Part shown: piece by piece, positions 35,334 to 44,926 of the stretch
How positions within the stretch are numbered: position 1 is the stretch's first letter
How the letters are laid out: every line of letters starts with the position of its first letter
Origin: Pseudomonas sp. NFIX28
Lineage (GTDB): Bacteria; Pseudomonadota; Gammaproteobacteria; Pseudomonadales; Pseudomonadaceae
DNA: 64,000 nt
Direction: 5' to 3'
Assembly (NCBI RefSeq): GCF_900107395.1
Contig: NZ_FNPW01000020.1
Location: 40,481 to 104,480, forward strand
Program-made: the position numbers and the translations under genes
The notes under the pieces: model-generated
Databases searched by the model: none
Told to the model about the DNA's origin: nothing
The model's input: only the letters and a program-made list of their open reading frames with translations

Positions 35334-36332
35334 TCAGCCGCGCTTGGCGCTGTAGATGCGAAAACCCTGGCCTTCGGCCTTGATCGAACAAGGGCCAAGA
35401 TGCTCTTCGATCAGCGGCTGATAACGCAGGAAGCTGTTGGCCACCAGCCGAAGTTCGCCACCTGTTTTCAGATGTTTGGCTGCTTTTCGCAGCAGGTTTT
35501 CCGTGGCCTGGTAATCCGTATGCACCCCGACATGGAACGGCGGGTTGGTCAGGATGGTGTTCAGGCCCATGGGCGCGGCATCGATGCCGTCACCGGTCAG
35601 GACCTCGGCATCCAGGCCGTTGGCGGCCAGGGTCAGGCGACTGCTGGCGGCGGCGAAGGCATCGACATCGAGCAGGGTCACCTGGTTGTGCGGGTAGCGA
35701 CGCTTGATGGTCGCGCCCAGGACCCCGGCGCCACAGCCGAAATCCAGCAGATGGCCGCTGGGCAGCTTATCCAGGTGGTCCAGCAACAGGGCGCTGCCAC
35801 GGTCCAGCCTGCCATGGCTGAACACCCCTGGCAGGCTGACGACTTTCAGCGGCCCTTCGGCCAGCGGCAGTTCGTATTCCTGGGCCAGGCTTTCCAGGGT
35901 GACGGCCTGCGGCGCGTTGTCCACAGTCACTTGCCACAGCTGGCAGTGGCGCGCGCTGTCGAGCTTGCGCGGCTTGCCGAACGGGTTGAGCTGCTTGGCC
36001 GCGCGTTCGATGCCGCTGCGTTTTTCCCCGACCAGATACAGCTCGCGCCCGGCCAGGCGCGAGGCGAGGGCGTTGAGCAGGTAATCGGTCAGTTCCTTGG
36101 ATTTGGGTAAAAACAGCACGGCATTGGCAAAGGCTGGCTCGGGGACGGTGACGCCAAAATGGCTGCGCCCGGCGAAACGCGCATCCAGCGCCGCCTGGTC
36201 GCCGGCATGCCAGCACCAGCCATGGGCGGCCGGCAGGCGGCCGAGCAGGTCATCGGCGGGCAGGCCGGCCAGCAGCAGCGAGCCTTGGAACAAGTCAGCC
36301 TGACGAAGCAGTACTTCACTGCGCGGATCCAT
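35334..36332 (-). CDS. rsmC: 16S rRNA (guanine1207-N2)-methyltransferase
   Basis: A 332-residue two-domain methyltransferase. The degenerate N-terminal domain and the C-terminal catalytic domain with the SAM loop LLDFGCGAGVLGATI (about residue 193) and the NPPF motif in ILTNPPFHVG identify RsmC. It modifies G1207 of 16S rRNA in the 30S subunit. Full length. It is a separate unit from the Mn-exporter gene, whose leader begins about 50 bases beyond its stop. Confidence 0.93.
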   Translation of the reverse strand: MDPRSEVLLRQADLFQGSLLLAGLPADDLLGRLPAAHGWCWHAGDQAALDARFAGRSHFGVTVPEPAFANAVLFLPKSKELTDYLLNALASRLAGRELYLVGEKRSGIERAAKQLNPFGKPRKLDSARHCQLWQVTVDNAPQAVTLESLAQEYELPLAEGPLKVVSLPGVFSHGRLDRGSALLLDHLDKLPSGHLLDFGCGAGVLGATIKRRYPHNQVTLLDVDAFAAASSRLTLAANGLDAEVLTGDGIDAAPMGLNTILTNPPFHVGVHTDYQATENLLRKAAKHLKTGGELRLVANSFLRYQPLIEEHLGPCSIKAEGQGFRIYSAKRG

Positions 36333-36365
36333 AATCTGCTCCTGGAAAAAAAGGGGCGCAGTTTA

Positions 36366-37331
36366 TCAACTGACGACCCGCAGCGCTGTACCGCTGAAAA
36401 ACGCCTGGGCGTTTTCCGCCAGCTGGCCGACGATGCGCTGCCGGGCTTCGCGGCTGCCCCAGGCGTTGTGTGGGGTCACGATCAGCCGCGGAATATCCGG
36501 GGCCAGCAGCGGGTTGCCAGCGGTCGGCGGCTCGACGCTCAACACGTCGGTGGCCGCGCCGCCCAGGTGGCCGCTGCGCAGCGCATCGGCCAGGGCCTGC
36601 TCGTCGATCAGGCCGCCACGGGCGGTGTTGACCACGAAGGCCTGGGGCTTGAGCAGGGCCAGCTCCCGGGCGCCGATAAAGTGCCGGGTATGTTCGTTGA
36701 GCGGGCAGTGCAAGGTCAGCGCGTCGACTTGTGGCAGCAACTCATCCAGCGGCAGGCGGTCGGCGCGGGCCGGGCGGCCGGGAATCTGCCCCAGCAGCAC
36801 GCGCATGCCGAAGGCCTCGGCCAGGCGGGCAACGGCGCCACCCAATTCGCCGTGGCCCAGCAGGCCCAGGGTCTTGCCTTGCAGTTCGACGATCGGAAAG
36901 TCCAGCAGGCAGAACTGCCGGGCCTGCTGCCAGCGTCCGTCGCTGACTGCCTGGCGGTAATCGCCGAGGCGGGTGGCCAGGTTAAGCAGCAACATGATGG
37001 TGTGTTGCGCCACCGATGGCGTGCCGTAGCCCTGGCAATTGGCGACGATGATGCCCTGGGCGCGGGCGGCGGCCAGGTCGACATTGTTGGTGCCGGTGGC
37101 CGCCACCAGGATCAGTTTCAGCTCGGGGCAGGCGGCCAGGGCCTGGGCATTGAGCAGCACTTTGTTGCTGATCGCCACCTGGGCTCCCTGCAGGCGTTCG
37201 ATGACCTGTTCGGCGCTGGTCCGGTCATGCAACTGCAGCTCGCCGAAGCTCTGGCGCAGCACGCCGAGGTCGAGGTCGCCGAGATCCAGGGAGCTGTGGT
37301 CGAGGAAGACGGCGCGGCGATTGTTAGTCAT
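36366..37331 (-). CDS. D-2-hydroxyacid dehydrogenase (HprA/glycerate dehydrogenase-like)
   Basis: A 321-residue NAD(P)-dependent dehydrogenase. The Rossmann loop GLLGHGELGGAV is near residue 148. The catalytic Arg is in NTARGGLIDE, with the Glu in VLSVEPP and the His in TPHNAWGS. It reduces a 2-keto acid such as hydroxypyruvate or glyoxylate; the exact substrate is not certain. The start MTNNRRAVFL (37329-37331) has AAGG eight bases upstream. It is 33 bp upstream of rsmC. Confidence 0.9.
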   Translation of the reverse strand: MTNNRRAVFLDHSSLDLGDLDLGVLRQSFGELQLHDRTSAEQVIERLQGAQVAISNKVLLNAQALAACPELKLILVAATGTNNVDLAAARAQGIIVANCQGYGTPSVAQHTIMLLLNLATRLGDYRQAVSDGRWQQARQFCLLDFPIVELQGKTLGLLGHGELGGAVARLAEAFGMRVLLGQIPGRPARADRLPLDELLPQVDALTLHCPLNEHTRHFIGARELALLKPQAFVVNTARGGLIDEQALADALRSGHLGGAATDVLSVEPPTAGNPLLAPDIPRLIVTPHNAWGSREARQRIVGQLAENAQAFFSGTALRVVS

Positions 37332-37414
37332 CAACTGTACCTTTTGCACGAGGGGTCTGAAGGCGTAATCTGCCGAGCCTATCAGATGAAATAATTAGAT
37401 ACACAGGAGTGTCC

Positions 37415-38044
37415 ATGTACCTCGCCGAGTTCTTGACCGTCGCCCTTATTCACCTGCTCGCGGTGGCCAGCCCGGGCCCGGATTTCGCCGTCGTGGTGCG
37501 CGAAAGCGTGACCCACGGCCGTCGCGCCGGCACCTGGACGGCCTTGGGTGTCGGCACCGCGATCTTCCTGCACGTGGGCTATTCGCTGCTGGGTATCGGC
37601 CTGATCGTGTCGCAGTCGATCGTGCTGTTCAACGCGCTGAAATGGGCCGCCGCCGGTTACCTGCTGTACATCGGCTACAAGGCCCTGCGCGCGCAGCCGG
37701 CCAAGCCCGCCACCGAGAACCTGCACCTGGAAGCTGGCGAACGCACCGCGCGCGGCGCCTTCACTTCCGGCTTCGTGACCAACGGCCTGAACCCGAAGGC
37801 AACCTTGTTCTTCCTGTCGCTGTTCACCGTGGTCATCAATCCGCACACGCCCCTGGCCATCCAGGCCGGTTACGGCGTGTACCTGGCGGTGGCGACGGCG
37901 ACCTGGTTCTGCCTGGTGGCGCTGCTGTTCAGCCAGCAGAAAGTCCGCGCCGGCTTTGCCCGCATGGGCCACTGGTTCGACCGCACCATGGGCGCGGTGC
38001 TGATCGCCATCGGGGTGAAACTGGCCTTTACCGAGATGCATTGA
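37415..38044 (+). CDS. LysE/RhtB-family amino-acid exporter
   Basis: A 209-residue inner-membrane transporter with six predicted helices. The family signature ASPGPDFAVVVRESV (about residues 18-32) and GFVTNGLNPKATLFF are clear. LysE/RhtB proteins export amino acids such as threonine or homoserine; the substrate here is not determinable. AGGAG sits five bases before the ATG at 37415. It diverges from the dehydrogenase gene. Confidence 0.9.
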   Translation: MYLAEFLTVALIHLLAVASPGPDFAVVVRESVTHGRRAGTWTALGVGTAIFLHVGYSLLGIGLIVSQSIVLFNALKWAAAGYLLYIGYKALRAQPAKPATENLHLEAGERTARGAFTSGFVTNGLNPKATLFFLSLFTVVINPHTPLAIQAGYGVYLAVATATWFCLVALLFSQQKVRAGFARMGHWFDRTMGAVLIAIGVKLAFTEMH

Positions 38045-38180
38045 GCCCGGCTTTCTCGTTCAGCTTTGTCGGATATATCTGATCCTTAATTGGGATTAAT
38101 CGTACAATCGTCCGCTTTTATGCCGCTCCGGCAGGTCGAGCCCCTTGACCGTCCGGAGAGCGCGCGCGACCGGACGCTTG

Positions 38181-39281
38181 ATGACGCTAGAAAAAGTACC
38201 GCAGCAGTTGCTCTATCTGGTTTATGGCGGCAAAGAGGTTTATCGCCATGAAGCGAAGTTCAGCATTCTGACCGCCCTTGAGCAGAGCAAGGGTTCAGAG
38301 CCGCTGGTGATCCGGGTGATGACCGACCGTCCCGAGGATTACCGCGGCTGGCCGGTGCAAGTGGTGCCGTTGAGTGCGCAGACGCTGGTCGAGTGGCAGG
38401 GTGACCAGGGCTACTACCATCGGCGCAAGGCCTGCGCCTTTGCCGCGGGCCTGGCCCTGGCGGACAAGACCCTGTTTGCCGATACCGATACCTTGTTCGA
38501 GGCCGATCCGCAGCGGCTGTTCGATCGCATCGCCCCCGGCCAGTACCTGATCGATGAAGACGAATTCCTCTGGTCCGAGGTCCGTACCCGCCCCGAGTTC
38601 GTCAAGCTCGATCGTTACTTGCAGGCCAGCGGCCAGGCGGTACCTGACGATCAGCGCCTGTTCAACAGTGGGGTCTGTGGCTTGACGGCCGGCGATGGTC
38701 CGTTGATGCAGGCTTCGATTGCCTTGATCGATGAGTGGAGCGCTCACATCAAGGATTTGCACACCCTGGAGCAGATCGCCCTGTCATTTGCCTTGCGCGG
38801 CCAATCCGTGGGCGAAAGCAAAAGTTGTATCTATCACTACTTCTCCGACAAGGACTTCTTCCACGCCATGCAGGCGCTGTTTTTCCAGCGTCACGGCGAA
38901 GCCTTCCGCCCGGAATTGCTGCGCATGCAGCGCGAGGTGCCACGACGCAAAACCTTGCCGTCGCTGTTTCAGCGCTCGCGGATCAAGTTTTATTTGAAGC
39001 GCCAGAACAAGGACATGCAGAAAGTCGGGCGCGACCTGCTGTATGGCAGCTGCGGGCCCATTTCGCCTTATGTCGAGGCTTGCCGGCATGTCTGGTGGGA
39101 CCAGGGGCTGCGCCAGATCCAGCGACGGGGAATGAGCCAGCAGGCGCCGATTCGCGCGCTGGCCCGTGGCGAATGGCCTGCCGGCTTGCCCAGGCCGCGC
39201 AACCGCGATGTGGAAAAACGCTTGCGCAGCTACCTGCAACAGCATTTGCAACCGCACGGGGCTACACCCGGGGCTAACTGA
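38181..39281 (+). CDS. Putative GT-A fold glycosyltransferase
   Basis: A 366-residue protein with an N-terminal GT-A-like nucleotide-diphosphosugar transferase fold. The DxD metal motif is D101-T-D103 in LFADTDTLFEADP, followed by an FNSGVCGL acceptor-side segment. No signal peptide or membrane segment is seen, so it may work at the cytoplasmic face. It stands alone with no polysaccharide genes nearby, and its acceptor is unknown. The start MTLEKVPQQL is chosen because the 12 residues before it are Arg-rich and low quality. Upstream, TTAAT-N4-ATTAA (38086-38099) and a TACAAT -10-like sequence are visible. Confidence 0.7.
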   Translation: MTLEKVPQQLLYLVYGGKEVYRHEAKFSILTALEQSKGSEPLVIRVMTDRPEDYRGWPVQVVPLSAQTLVEWQGDQGYYHRRKACAFAAGLALADKTLFADTDTLFEADPQRLFDRIAPGQYLIDEDEFLWSEVRTRPEFVKLDRYLQASGQAVPDDQRLFNSGVCGLTAGDGPLMQASIALIDEWSAHIKDLHTLEQIALSFALRGQSVGESKSCIYHYFSDKDFFHAMQALFFQRHGEAFRPELLRMQREVPRRKTLPSLFQRSRIKFYLKRQNKDMQKVGRDLLYGSCGPISPYVEACRHVWWDQGLRQIQRRGMSQQAPIRALARGEWPAGLPRPRNRDVEKRLRSYLQQHLQPHGATPGAN

Positions 39282-39530
39282 TAGGGCTGTAATGGGGCCT
39301 TGAGCTGATTCGGGGGCGCCGAGCTATTCCCGCGCAGGGTGGTCGAGCAAACGACTTGACGCTCACGCATGTGCCTTCCCATGGCGAATGTCTGGTCGCG
39401 CGAATGCTGGCTTGGAGCCAGTATTCGTACGGCTCTGCAAATCATTCCTTTGGCTGATTTGGTGGAGCCGGCGGCGCTCTAGAGTGAGCGTTCTTCAGCC
39501 ACGACCGTGCAGTCACGAAAAGGGATGCTT

Positions 39531-41213
39531 ATGTTGCAGACTCGCGTTATTCCGCCAGCCGAAGGCGCCTACCAATACCCGCTATTGATCAAGCGGCTGC
39601 TGATGTCCGGCGCCCGTTACGAGAAGACCCGTGAAATCGTTTACCGGGACAAACTGCGTTACAGCTACCCAACCCTGATCGAGCGCGTGGCCAGGCTGGC
39701 GAACGTGTTGACGGCTGCCGGGGTCAAGGCCGGCGATACCGTGGCGGTGATGGACTGGGACAGCCATCGCTACCTGGAGTGCATGTTCGCGATCCCGATG
39801 ATCGGCGCGGTCATCCACACCATCAACGTGCGCCTGTCGCCGGACCAGATCCTCTACACCATGAACCACGCCGAGGACCGCTTCGTGCTGGTCAACAGCG
39901 AGTTTGTCGGGCTCTACAACGCAATCGCCGGTCAACTGACCACGGTGGAGAAAACCCTGCTGCTGACCGACGGCCCGGACCAGAGCGCCGACCTGCCGGA
40001 CCTGGTGGGCGAGTACGAGCAGCTTCTGGCCGCTGCCAGCACCCAGTACACCTTCGAGGATTTCGACGAAAACTCGGTGGCCACCACCTTCTACACCACC
40101 GGCACGACCGGTAATCCGAAGGGCGTGTACTTCACCCATCGCCAGCTGGTGCTGCACACCATGGGCGTGGCGGTGATCATGGGCAGCATCGACAGCGTGC
40201 GCCTGCTGGGCACCAGCGATGTGTACATGCCCATTACCCCGATGTTCCACGTGCATGCCTGGGGCCTGCCTTACGTGGCGACCATGCTCGGCCTCAAGCA
40301 GGTCTACCCCGGCCGTTACGATCCGGAATTTCTGGTGGAGCTATGGCGCAAGGAAAAGGTCACCTTCTCCCATTGCGTGCCGACCATCCTGCAGATGCTG
40401 CTCAACGCCAAGGCGGCCCAGGGCACGGATTTCGGTGGCTGGAAAATCGTCATTGGCGGCAGCGCGCTCAACCGGGCGCTGTACGAAGCCTCCAAGGCTC
40501 GGGGGATCCAGCTGACAGCGGCCTACGGCATGTCGGAAACCGGGCCGCTGGTGTCCTGCGCGCACCTTAACGAGGAGTTGCTGGCGGGCACCGAGGACGA
40601 GCGCACCACTTACCGGATCAAGGCCGGTGTGCCCGGGCCGCTGGTGGAGGCGGCGATTATCGATGGCGACGGCAACTTCCTGCCGGCCGACGGCGAAACC
40701 CAGGGTGAGCTGGTGCTGCGCGCGCCCTGGCTGACCGAAGGCTATTTCAACGAGCCGCAGAAGGGTGCGGAGCTGTGGGAGGGCGGCTGGCTGCGCACCG
40801 GCGATGTGGCAACCCTCGACGGCATGGGCGTGATCGATATTCGCGACCGGATCAAAGATGTGATCAAGACCGGGGGCGAATGGGTATCGTCCCTGGCCCT
40901 GGAGGACCTGATCAGCCGGCATCCGGCGGTACGCGAAGTAGCAGTGGTGGGGGTTCCCGATCCGCAGTGGGGCGAGCGCCCGTTTGCCTTGCTGGTGATC
41001 CGCGAGGGGCACGCCATCGAGGCCAAGGAGCTCAAGGAGCATCTCAAGCCATTTGTCGAACAGGGTCACTTGAGCAAGTGGGCGATTCCCAGCCAGATCG
41101 CTCTTGTTACGGAAATTCCCAAGACCAGCGTCGGCAAGCTCGACAAGAAGCGCATTCGCCTCGATATCACTGAGTGGCAGGCCAATAACAGCCCGTTCCT
41201 TTCGACGTTGTAA
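39531..41213 (+). CDS. alkK: AlkK-like medium-chain fatty acid CoA ligase
   Basis: A 560-residue ANL-superfamily acyl-CoA synthetase that adenylates a fatty acid and transfers it to CoA. The P-loop TFYTTGTTGNPKGV (about residue 190), AYGMSETGP and WLRTGDVATLD motifs, and the C-terminal catalytic Lys in SVGKLDKK are intact. Length and sequence resemble Pseudomonas AlkK for medium-chain acids. The start ATG at 39531 has AAGGG six bases upstream. It heads a cluster with two envelope proteins and a MalT-type regulator, suggesting uptake and activation of a fatty or related acid. Confidence 0.9.
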   Translation: MLQTRVIPPAEGAYQYPLLIKRLLMSGARYEKTREIVYRDKLRYSYPTLIERVARLANVLTAAGVKAGDTVAVMDWDSHRYLECMFAIPMIGAVIHTINVRLSPDQILYTMNHAEDRFVLVNSEFVGLYNAIAGQLTTVEKTLLLTDGPDQSADLPDLVGEYEQLLAAASTQYTFEDFDENSVATTFYTTGTTGNPKGVYFTHRQLVLHTMGVAVIMGSIDSVRLLGTSDVYMPITPMFHVHAWGLPYVATMLGLKQVYPGRYDPEFLVELWRKEKVTFSHCVPTILQMLLNAKAAQGTDFGGWKIVIGGSALNRALYEASKARGIQLTAAYGMSETGPLVSCAHLNEELLAGTEDERTTYRIKAGVPGPLVEAAIIDGDGNFLPADGETQGELVLRAPWLTEGYFNEPQKGAELWEGGWLRTGDVATLDGMGVIDIRDRIKDVIKTGGEWVSSLALEDLISRHPAVREVAVVGVPDPQWGERPFALLVIREGHAIEAKELKEHLKPFVEQGHLSKWAIPSQIALVTEIPKTSVGKLDKKRIRLDITEWQANNSPFLSTL

Positions 41214-41223
41214 ATCCCTCCTG

Positions 41224-41243
41224 CCGTGCCCGAAAGGGCACGG
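41224..41243 (+). terminator. Hairpin after alkK
   Basis: CCGTGCCC-GAAA-GGGCACGG, an 8-bp perfect stem with a stable GAAA loop, 10 bases past the alkK stop. There is no T run, so read-through is possible. Confidence 0.65.
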
Positions 41244-41256
41244 TAGAGCCCCCCAA

Positions 41257-41268
41257 GCAAGCGCTTGC
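41257..41268. promoter_or_regulatory. 12-bp palindrome GCAAGCGCTTGC
   Basis: A perfect palindrome upstream of the DUF1302 operon, of the kind bound by TetR-family regulators of acyl metabolism. No such regulator lies nearby; only symmetry and context support it. Confidence 0.35.
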
Positions 41269-41549
41269 CTTGTCAAATCCGAATTTTCAGCCATCCTTGC
41301 CGTGCCGGCATTTGCCGGACTGGCGAAAGGACCGTTCCAGAGTGGTTGGTGGTTGCAAATCACACTTTAGAGGGATCAAGCCATACCACCTGCTGGCTAT
41401 AGTCCGCCCAAGGATTTTTAAGAACGGGGCAACCGCAAGACGCGGGGCGATGCAACTTTGAACGACTTCGGGGCTGACTGGGCTCCGTCTGTTCAGAGCG
41501 TTTTTAAAAGTGCTCATGCCATAACAATAAAGCACATGGAGTAGCGTCG

Positions 41550-43439
41550 ATGACATCAGCAAACCAGTTCTGGCGCCGGGCGAAACTGCCTATGGCCGTC
41601 AGTCTCGCCTCTACGCTCGCCGGACCTGCCTTCGGCGTCAGTTTCAACATCGGTGAAATCGAAGGTCAGTTCGACTCCTCTCTATCGCTGGGTGCGAGCT
41701 GGTCTACCCAGAGCCCCAACAAGAATCTGATTGGTGTCAACAACGGCGGTCGCGGCCTGTCCCAGACCTCCGACGATGGCCACGCTAACTTCAAAAGCGG
41801 CGAAACCTTTTCCAAGATTTTCAAGGGCATCCATGACCTGGAGCTGAAATACGGCGACACCGGGGTCTTTGTCCGCGGTAAATACTGGTACGACTTCGAG
41901 CTCAAGGACGAAAGCCGCGAGTTCAAGGACATCAGCGACAGCAACCGCAAGGAAGGCGCCAAGTCGTCCGGCGGGCAGATCCTCGACGCCTTCGTCTACC
42001 ACAACTATTCGATCGCCGAGCAGCCGGGTTCCGTGCGTCTGGGCAAGCAGGTGGTGAGCTGGGGTGAAAGTACCTTCATCGGCGGCGGCATCAACTCGAT
42101 CAACCCGATCGACGTGTCCGCTTTCCGCCGTCCTGGCGCGGAGATCAAGGAAGGCCTGATCCCGGTCAACATGTTCTACGTCTCCCAGAGCCTGACCGAT
42201 AACCTCTCGGCCGAAGCCTTCTACCAGATCGAATGGGACCAGACCGTCGTCGACAACTGCGGCACCTTCTTCTCCCAGCCGGACATCATCGCCGACGGTT
42301 GCACCGACAACCTGCGGGTACTGAACAAGCGCTCGACCATTCCAGCCATTGCCCTGGGGCCATTGGCCGGCGCGGGTGTCGACGTCAACGAGGAAGGCGT
42401 GCTGGTTCGTCGCGGCCCGGACCGCGATGCGCGGGACAGCGGGCAGTGGGGCGTGTCCTTCAAATACATGTACGAGCCGCTCGACACCGAATTCGGCGCG
42501 TACTTCATGAACTACCACAGCCGTGCGCCGATCTTCAGCGCCACCGGCGCCCCGCAGTCGGTCTTCGACCGTGTCGCGGCCTTGCCTCCGGCGTTCCGCG
42601 CCCTGGGCCCACTGGTGGTGGCGGGCAGTTCCGAATACTTCGTCGAGTACCCCGAGGACATCCGCCTCTACGGCCTGAGCTTCTCCACCACCTTGCCTAC
42701 CGGTACCGCGTGGAGCGGTGAGATCAGCTATCGTCCAAACGCCCCGGTGCAGCTGAACTCCACCGATATCCTGTTCGCCGGTGTGCGCCCGCTGGGCGGT
42801 ACCCTGGCCAACGCCTCGCTGCTTGACGGCGTGCCGGGCCAGGACCTGCACGGCTATCGCCGTAAAGAGATCACCCAGCTGCAGACCACCTTCACCCACT
42901 TCTTCGACCAGGTCATGGGCGCCAGCCGCCTGACCCTGGTCGGTGAAGTCGGCCTGACCTATGTGGGCGGCCTGGAAAGCACGTCCGAGGTGCGTTACGG
43001 CCGCGACCCGGTCTATGGCCCGGGCGAACTGCCTGCCACCGGCAGCCTGGACACCTGCTCGCAGATCCTCAACACCAGCACCATCAACGGCGCAGGCCCG
43101 GGCACGGCGACCAACAATCGCAGCCGCAACTGTAATGACGACGGCTTCACCACCTCCACTTCCTGGGGTTATCGCGGCCGTGCCATCTGGGAATACAACG
43201 ACGTGTTCGCCGGTGTGAACCTCAAGCCGAACGTGGCCTGGTCCCATGACGTCAGCGGCTACTCGCCCGGCCCTGGCGGCAACTTCGAGGAAGGCCGCAA
43301 GGCCATCAGCCTGGGCGTGGATGCCGAGTACCAGAACACCTACACCGCGAGCCTGGCGTACACCAACTTCTTCGATGGCAAGTACACCACCGTGGATGAC
43401 CGTGATTTCGTGGCCCTCAGCTTCGGCGTGAACTTCTAA
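41550..43439 (+). CDS. DUF1302 outer-membrane protein
   Basis: A 629-residue DUF1302 protein with a cleavable signal sequence (about residues 1-29, ending PAFG). The body is rich in aromatic-alternating strands and ends in an aromatic residue plus NF (FVALSFGVNF), the pattern of outer-membrane beta-barrels. DUF1302/DUF1329 pairs are repeatedly found with catabolic or acyl-CoA ligase genes and are thought to move hydrophobic compounds across the envelope; the exact role is unproven. It is 28 bp upstream of the DUF1329 gene and clearly co-transcribed. Confidence 0.88.
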   Translation: MTSANQFWRRAKLPMAVSLASTLAGPAFGVSFNIGEIEGQFDSSLSLGASWSTQSPNKNLIGVNNGGRGLSQTSDDGHANFKSGETFSKIFKGIHDLELKYGDTGVFVRGKYWYDFELKDESREFKDISDSNRKEGAKSSGGQILDAFVYHNYSIAEQPGSVRLGKQVVSWGESTFIGGGINSINPIDVSAFRRPGAEIKEGLIPVNMFYVSQSLTDNLSAEAFYQIEWDQTVVDNCGTFFSQPDIIADGCTDNLRVLNKRSTIPAIALGPLAGAGVDVNEEGVLVRRGPDRDARDSGQWGVSFKYMYEPLDTEFGAYFMNYHSRAPIFSATGAPQSVFDRVAALPPAFRALGPLVVAGSSEYFVEYPEDIRLYGLSFSTTLPTGTAWSGEISYRPNAPVQLNSTDILFAGVRPLGGTLANASLLDGVPGQDLHGYRRKEITQLQTTFTHFFDQVMGASRLTLVGEVGLTYVGGLESTSEVRYGRDPVYGPGELPATGSLDTCSQILNTSTINGAGPGTATNNRSRNCNDDGFTTSTSWGYRGRAIWEYNDVFAGVNLKPNVAWSHDVSGYSPGPGGNFEEGRKAISLGVDAEYQNTYTASLAYTNFFDGKYTTVDDRDFVALSFGVNF

Positions 43440-43467
43440 GCACTGCATTTTCAGGAAGAACAAGAAT

Positions 43468-44832
43468 ATGAAAGTAACCAAGAGTCTGTTGCAGGTCGGT
43501 GTCCTCGGGCTGTCGCTGCTGGCGACCGGGGTCATGGCCGCGGTCTCGGCCGATGAAGCGGCCAAGCTGGGTACCTCCCTGACGCCGATGGGCGCGGAAA
43601 TGGCCGGTAATTCCGCCGGCACCATTCCTGCCTGGAAAGCCTTGCCGACCAACGCCGGCGCCGTCGACGCCAAGGGCTTCCTGTCCAACCCTTACGCCAG
43701 TGAGCAGCCGCAGTTCACCATCACCGCGCAGAACGTCGAGCAGTACAAGGACAAGCTGGCCCCGGGGCAATACGCGATGTTCAAGCGTTACCCGGAAACC
43801 TACAAAATGCCGGTCTACCCATCCCATCGCGGGGCCACGGTACCGGATGCGGTGTTCGCCGCGATCAAGGAAAACGCCACCAAGACCAATCTGGTCAGCG
43901 GTGGCAACGGCCTGGAAAACTTCAAGACCGCCATTCCGTTCCCGATTCCGAAAAGCGGCGTGGAAGTCATCTGGAACCACATCACCCGCTATCGCGGCGG
44001 CAGCGTGACCCGCCTGGTAACCCAGGCGACGCCACAGGCCAACGGTTCGTTCAGCCTGGTGTACTTCCAGGACCAGTTCGTGTTCCGCGACAAGATGAAG
44101 GACTACGATCCGGCGAACCCGGGCAACATCCTGTTCTACTTCAAGCAGAAAGTGACCGCGCCGGCGCGTCTGGCCGGTGGCGTGCTGCTGGTGCACGAAA
44201 CCCTCGACCAGGTGAAGGAACCGCGTTCGGCGTGGGTCTACAACGCCGGCCAGCGCCGTGTGCGTCGCGCCCCGCAAGTGTCGTATGACGGTCCGGGCAC
44301 CGCGGCCGACGGCCTGCGTACTTCCGACAACCTCGACATGTACAACGGCGCGCCGGATCGCTACGACTGGAAGCTGGAAGGCAAGAAGGAAATGTACATC
44401 GCCTCCAACAGCTACAAGCTCGATTCGCCGCAACTGAAGTACGCCGACATCATCAAGGCCGGCCACATCAACCAGGATCTGGCTCGCTACGAGCTGCGCC
44501 GTGTCTGGCACGTGGTTGCGACCCTGAAGGAAGGCCAGCGTCATATCTACGCCAAGCGTGACTTCTACATCGATGAAGACACCTGGCAGGCCGCGGTGAT
44601 CGACCATTACGACGGTCGTGGCCAGCTGTGGCGCGTGGCCGAGGCGCATGCCGAGAACTACTACGACAAGCAAGTACCGTGGTACGCCCTGGAAACCCTC
44701 TACGACTTGCAGTCCGGTCGCTACCTGGCCCTGGGCATGAAGAACGAAGAGAAATCGGCCTATGACTTCGGCTTCACCGCCAGCACCAGCGATTTCACCC
44801 CAGCGGCCCTGCGCCAGGATGGCGTTCGCTAA
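43468..44832 (+). CDS. DUF1329 periplasmic protein (LolA/LolB-like)
   Basis: A 454-residue secreted protein with a signal peptide ending GVMA (about residue 24) and the DUF1329 domain over the rest (GTIPAWKALPTN near residue 50; NYYDKQVPWYALETLYDLQSG near 400). DUF1329 proteins have a LolA/LolB-like lipid-binding fold in predictions. Together with DUF1302 it probably carries a hydrophobic ligand between membranes; alkK upstream would activate it inside. A strong terminator follows. Confidence 0.88.
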   Translation: MKVTKSLLQVGVLGLSLLATGVMAAVSADEAAKLGTSLTPMGAEMAGNSAGTIPAWKALPTNAGAVDAKGFLSNPYASEQPQFTITAQNVEQYKDKLAPGQYAMFKRYPETYKMPVYPSHRGATVPDAVFAAIKENATKTNLVSGGNGLENFKTAIPFPIPKSGVEVIWNHITRYRGGSVTRLVTQATPQANGSFSLVYFQDQFVFRDKMKDYDPANPGNILFYFKQKVTAPARLAGGVLLVHETLDQVKEPRSAWVYNAGQRRVRRAPQVSYDGPGTAADGLRTSDNLDMYNGAPDRYDWKLEGKKEMYIASNSYKLDSPQLKYADIIKAGHINQDLARYELRRVWHVVATLKEGQRHIYAKRDFYIDEDTWQAAVIDHYDGRGQLWRVAEAHAENYYDKQVPWYALETLYDLQSGRYLALGMKNEEKSAYDFGFTASTSDFTPAALRQDGVR

Positions 44833-44863
44833 CCCGCGGTAAATCGAGGCGCATCCTCGATCG

Positions 44864-44892
44864 ACGCCCCGACTGGTTCGGGGCGTTTTTTA
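44864..44892 (+). terminator. Rho-independent terminator
   Basis: The stem ACGCCCCGA/TCGGGGCGT (44864-44872 with 44878-44886) is followed by six T residues. It ends the DUF1302-DUF1329 transcript. Confidence 0.93.
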
Positions 44893-44926
44893 TTGCCCGG
44901 GTTTTTCTACAAGACCCGGGGGGCGC

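Larger units (their letters stand above)
41214..41549. other. 336-bp intergenic region between alkK and DUF1302
   Basis: Contains a terminator hairpin (41224-41243), a 12-bp palindrome (41257-41268) and a GC-rich stretch 41425-41500 with repeated GGGGC blocks that could fold. No gene is visible. The promoter of the DUF1302-DUF1329 operon must lie here. Confidence 0.5.

Noticed and set aside
41420..41510. c-di-GMP-I riboswitch before DUF1302
   Set aside because: GGGCAACC and GACGC are present, but the GNRA loop and CGCAAAGC core are missing and no P2 hairpin separates them.
41682..43688. 668-codon minus-strand frame opposite DUF1302
   Set aside because: Shadow frame; DUF1302 on the plus strand has a signal peptide and barrel features.
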